Below, one piece after another: positions 50,362-51,110 of a stretch of 51,110 bases of DNA. Both the position numbers and the translations under genes were made by a program. Position 1 is the stretch's first letter. Each line of letters begins with the position of its first letter. The notes under the pieces were generated by a model. The model did no database searches. It was not told the DNA's origin and saw only the letters and a list, made by a program, of their open reading frames with translations. This DNA is from Symsagittifera roscoffensis. Its lineage: Eukaryota > Xenacoelomorpha > Acoela > Convolutidae. Where the stretch lies: assembly GCF_963678635.1 (NCBI RefSeq), contig NW_026971177.1:1-51110 (forward strand), written 5' to 3'.

Positions 50362-51110
50362 AATTTAATAAATTTCTTAACACATGATCAATTCTTAATA
50401 CCCTTTTTCAAAATACACTTCATAATCGATAATTTTTACTCCATGAAATCCATGAACACCAATTAATTTGTAGAGATTTAACTCTGCAAAAAAATGAAAC
50501 CCATGTTCCATTACCAGCCCTCCTCCAGAAACCCCACAACAGAAACACAACGTCCCCTGTTTGCCGTAAGCTCCAAAAATAAAAAAAAGTAATTTGCTAT
50601 AACAACGCATTTGACCATGAAATTTAGCGAGACAACAAAAAATGACAAAAAATGATAACAGCTAACAAAATGAGCTCGGGTCCTTTCGGCTTTCACCCAT
50701 ATTTGAGTTTCAGTTTTGGAAAACTATCTTCACGTTCCATAAACTAATAACTTTTTGGAGAACATAAGCTATTCTGAACACTCCTTCATACTTTACATCA
50801 TAGCATTGCACATTCAGACATAAAAACACGTCAGAAAACAAAAACATGGAACTCTTGAAATGGGGGAAGGAAAACAACAAGAGCTTTTTCTCCTCCCCCA
50901 CCTCAAAATAGCACAATATTTATGATTTTGCAAGTATGGGGACCAAGTATGTTTCTAATGGACTAAATAGTAAGCATGCAAATAGTAAGAATTGAAATGT
51001 GAACAAAAAGTGATTTCTAAAACTTCGCTGTCGGGAGCAAAAGGAAAAAGACCACAATCTAGAAAATTGATCATCCTACAATATTTGAGGAATGTTTACC
51101 AAATTTCATT
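50362..51110. repeat. Satellite unit 5 (partial)
   Basis: 749 bases up to the window end. The first part carries the unit-1 variants, and the AACTAATAACTTTTTGG segment of units 1 and 2 is kept. Confidence 0.9.

Larger units (their letters stand above)
43341..51110. repeat. Tandem satellite array, 1.75-1.76 kb unit
   Basis: Units start at 43341, 45097, 46859, 48611 and 50362 (spacing 1756, 1762, 1752, 1751), anchored on AATTTAATAAATTTC. There are four full copies; the fifth is cut by the window end, so the array continues. Copies are very similar. Each unit has a GGGGAGGGGGGGTCTCC run, two GCCAATATGC 10-mers close together and short frames on both strands. The frames shift and break between copies, so I take the unit as non-coding. 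No rRNA, snRNA, tRNA or histone sequence is recognised in it. Confidence 0.95.

Noticed and set aside
43341-51110. CRISPR-like or rDNA array
   Set aside because: Units are 1.75 kb, directly adjacent and without short repeats plus unique spacers. No rRNA, 5S, snRNA or histone sequence is seen in the unit.

Overview
The window looks like repeat-rich nuclear DNA of an invertebrate animal. It has no bacterial gene organisation. It carries two families of Ty3/Gypsy-type retroelement, a fragment of another invertebrate retroelement and a long tandem satellite array. I cannot name the species; nematode, cnidarian, flatworm, rotifer or tardigrade would all fit. No tRNA, rRNA or confident host gene was found.

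Layout. (1) 1-14734, + strand, comparatively GC-rich: a very large Gypsy-type element. It has an intact 2537-residue polyprotein (gag domain, two CCHC knuckles, DTG protease, reverse transcriptase, RNase H, integrase) with a long C-terminal extension that ends in a macro-domain-like fold. About 7 kb of further coding sequence follows: a coiled coil joined to an SGNH/GDSL-type hydrolase, then several unrecognised protein segments. These segments read as one long series of open frames interrupted by three frame changes and three single in-frame stops. (2) 14735-18472: non-coding flank with a dense strand-biased CTTGAG motif, a hairpin, a small cysteine-rich open segment, a (TTA)n tract and the decayed 3' end of a different retroelement. 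(3) 18473-25345, - strand: a heavily decayed relative of the first element in opposite orientation, recognisable from its zinc knuckle through protease, RT, RNase H, integrase and macro-like domain to a piece resembling the start of the accessory protein.

(4) 25346-43340, - strand, AT-rich: a second, env-bearing Gypsy-type element. In its own 5'->3' order (falling coordinates) it has a leader with iterated motifs, a basic ORF, gag (CCHC knuckle, Asn/Arg/Ser/Tyr-rich tail), a frame-broken protease, RT-RNase H-integrase, two small hydrophobic ORFs, a Pro/Ser/Thr-rich frame of 372 codons with no start codon, and an envelope-like protein with a signal peptide. The last four overlap in a compact, virus-like chain. 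A 1.98-kb tandem duplication has doubled the front half of gag, and the two copies carry different inactivating lesions. I found no LTR pair for either element.

(5) 43341-51110: a tandem array of a 1.75-1.76 kb unit (four full copies and one partial, running off the window) with a mosaic pattern of variants between copies.

The most interesting points are the macro domain plus SGNH-hydrolase/novel accessory module on a giant Gypsy element, supported by a decayed second copy, and the AUG-less frame and overlapping membrane-protein chain ahead of env in the second element. Many frame breaks lie near homopolymer runs, so assembly error must be excluded before calling the elements dead or recoded.
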